DNA from: Linepithema humile
Taxonomy: Eukaryota; Arthropoda; Insecta; Hymenoptera; Formicidae
DNA: 64,000 nucleotides
Direction of reading: 5' to 3'
Assembly (NCBI RefSeq): GCF_040581485.1
Contig: NC_090131.1
Coordinates: 26,796,532-26,860,531, forward strand
Below the pieces are notes generated by a model. It had not been told where the DNA came from and did no database searches. It saw only the letters and a list, made by a program, of their open reading frames with translations. Both the position numbers and the translations under genes were made by a program. Position 1 is the stretch's first letter; every line of letters begins with the position of its first letter. Shown here one piece after another: positions 62,531-64,000 of the stretch.

Positions 62531-64000
62531 TTTTATTAAAAGACCGCTGTCCGGTAACCTACTAATAATATACTAGATCCGCCCGTTTTATTTTCTCCAC
62601 TTGATATCTTTCTTCTTCTTCTCTTTCTTGAATATATTATTACACATTTTCATCCTCAATTCTCGATAATACTCCGCATCATTGGCTTACCGGTGGCATT
62701 AGTAATTTTTACAAGCTTTCAGAACATTATCTGATAACTCTTCAGCAATTATGCTAATCGATCGTTATTACACAACTATTATTTTCCACATTCTGAAATA
62801 TTTGCATATACAAAGCGATAATGCCTGTTCATTATCATTTAAATTATAATTAATAGATACGTTAATACAGTTAATGCTGAAAGGATTAAATACAGAAAAT
62901 GCAGCTAACGCGAGTAAATCTACTGACAATATTGCCGTTTTGCTCTGAAATAAATTGCAGTAAAGCTCCGCTGAAAACTGCTTTCGCATAAAATCGACTC
63001 GAGAAATCGCTGACTTCCGTATATATTCCTGCTAGATGCTGACACCCGAAACGCAGCATCATTGATGCAATCTGCAACGCCGAGGCCTTGGAATACGTTG
63101 ACCCCGCCAAGTATTTTCAGCAACTGGAGTTAAGAATGCATCACTCGAATCCAAACTCGCCGTCAAACTATCTGTAATATTTACGACCTTCTTTACAGTA
63201 AATGCCGCCGCGATGTACATACTTCTTGTAAACTTTCTGCCGCGATAACTGTTCGTAACTTTACACACGTAGAGCTGAACCGAAGTCGAACGTCTAAGAG
63301 CCGCGCTCTACTATACAACACACAGTATAATAATGTATTTTGGAGGCAGCATGAAAAGCCGTATTCACGGTCATGCCGCTGTTTAACATCATCGCCGGAT
63401 TACGGAACGCAACGTAAGACGTATCGACGGCCGTTACTCGGCGACGGAGACGAAGATGAGGACGAAGACGAGCACGGGGTTGCTCTCTCTCTCTCTGTCT
63501 CTCTCTCTCCCTCGGAGGAGGAGACTCGCAGCACACGTTCGCGCGCGCGTCTCGTCGAATCTAAAAAAAGATCACCTACGTAAATATGTGAGCGCGCGAG
63601 TCCGTCCCCCTTGTCACGTCTTCAAGAATTTGCCGTTGCGACATCCTCCCGTAAATACAATCCCGCGAGCGAGCGAGCGAGCGCGCGCGAGCGTACGCGC
63701 GCTCATTTGCATAATGTCCCCGGGTCCATAGGTGGAAAGGACGTACACGATCCGTTGTAAATTCGGTCGGCCGTCGTGGGCTGCTACGCGCACGGAGAGT
63801 GACCGTTATACGTATCTCTCGCGGTGCCTGGCCTTATCGCCGATGCGGACGATGTAGCCGCACGTCGGTCGGACCGGTAACGATCGCGCGGACCGCGCCG
63901 CGCGCGATCGATCTATCTCAATCGATCGTCGGGACGCGTGCCTCGATTTACCATCGATTGCCGGCGATCGATTAGTCCTGTCGTGCCTCGTCGTGCTATC
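62531..64000. other. No recognised gene; CpG-rich from about 63,400 to the window end
   Basis: 62,531-63,400 is AT-richer DNA with short uncharacterised frames. From about 63,400 the sequence is again CpG-rich with a CT run at 63,480-63,511 and a GCGA tetramer run near 63,667. It may be the edge of another promoter. No coding exon can be supported. Confidence 0.4.

Overview
The window looks like nuclear DNA of an insect, most likely a hymenopteran and probably an ant. It has small spliced exons with GT-AG introns, AT-rich intergenic DNA broken by CpG- and GAGA-rich promoter-like patches, mariner and short foldback repeats, and a full DNMT3-type de novo DNA methyltransferase. The group assignment is inference. 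The genes below were rebuilt by matching protein families, splice signals and reading phase by hand.

Layout. (1) 1-29,530: mostly non-coding DNA that fits the long introns of one minus-strand gene (gene A). Only its signal-peptide exon (3319-3183) is clearly coding. Candidate 5' non-coding exons lie at 3994-3908 and 27056-26912, and candidate first exons with GC-rich starts end at 6173, 21702 and 29057. The gene leaves the window on the left. (2) 29,531-33,123: AT-rich intergenic DNA. (3) 38133-33124, minus: a complete 12-exon PHF8/KDM7 histone demethylase (PHD finger plus JmjC, 915 residues). (4) 38559-42034, plus: a 7-exon NOL9/Grc3 polynucleotide 5'-kinase (about 939 residues), divergent from KDM7 across 425 bp. 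(5) 42,035-44,794: intergenic DNA with three short inverted-repeat elements. (6) 51951-44795, minus: DNMT3 with a very long charged N-terminal exon, two PWWP domains, an ADD domain and a catalytic domain with its key motifs intact; its 5' end was not found. (7) 52,000-64,000: no convincing coding exon, but several CpG-rich patches, CT/GA and CA/CG microsatellites and one candidate CCAAT/TATA promoter, as expected around the starts of neighbouring genes.

Working together: KDM7 (removal of repressive histone methylation) and DNMT3 (DNA methylation guided by PWWP and ADD histone readers) lie within 20 kb and act on connected chromatin marks. NOL9 acts in pre-rRNA processing and is linked to KDM7 only by the shared promoter interval. 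No bacterial-type system, CRISPR array, rRNA or tRNA gene was seen.
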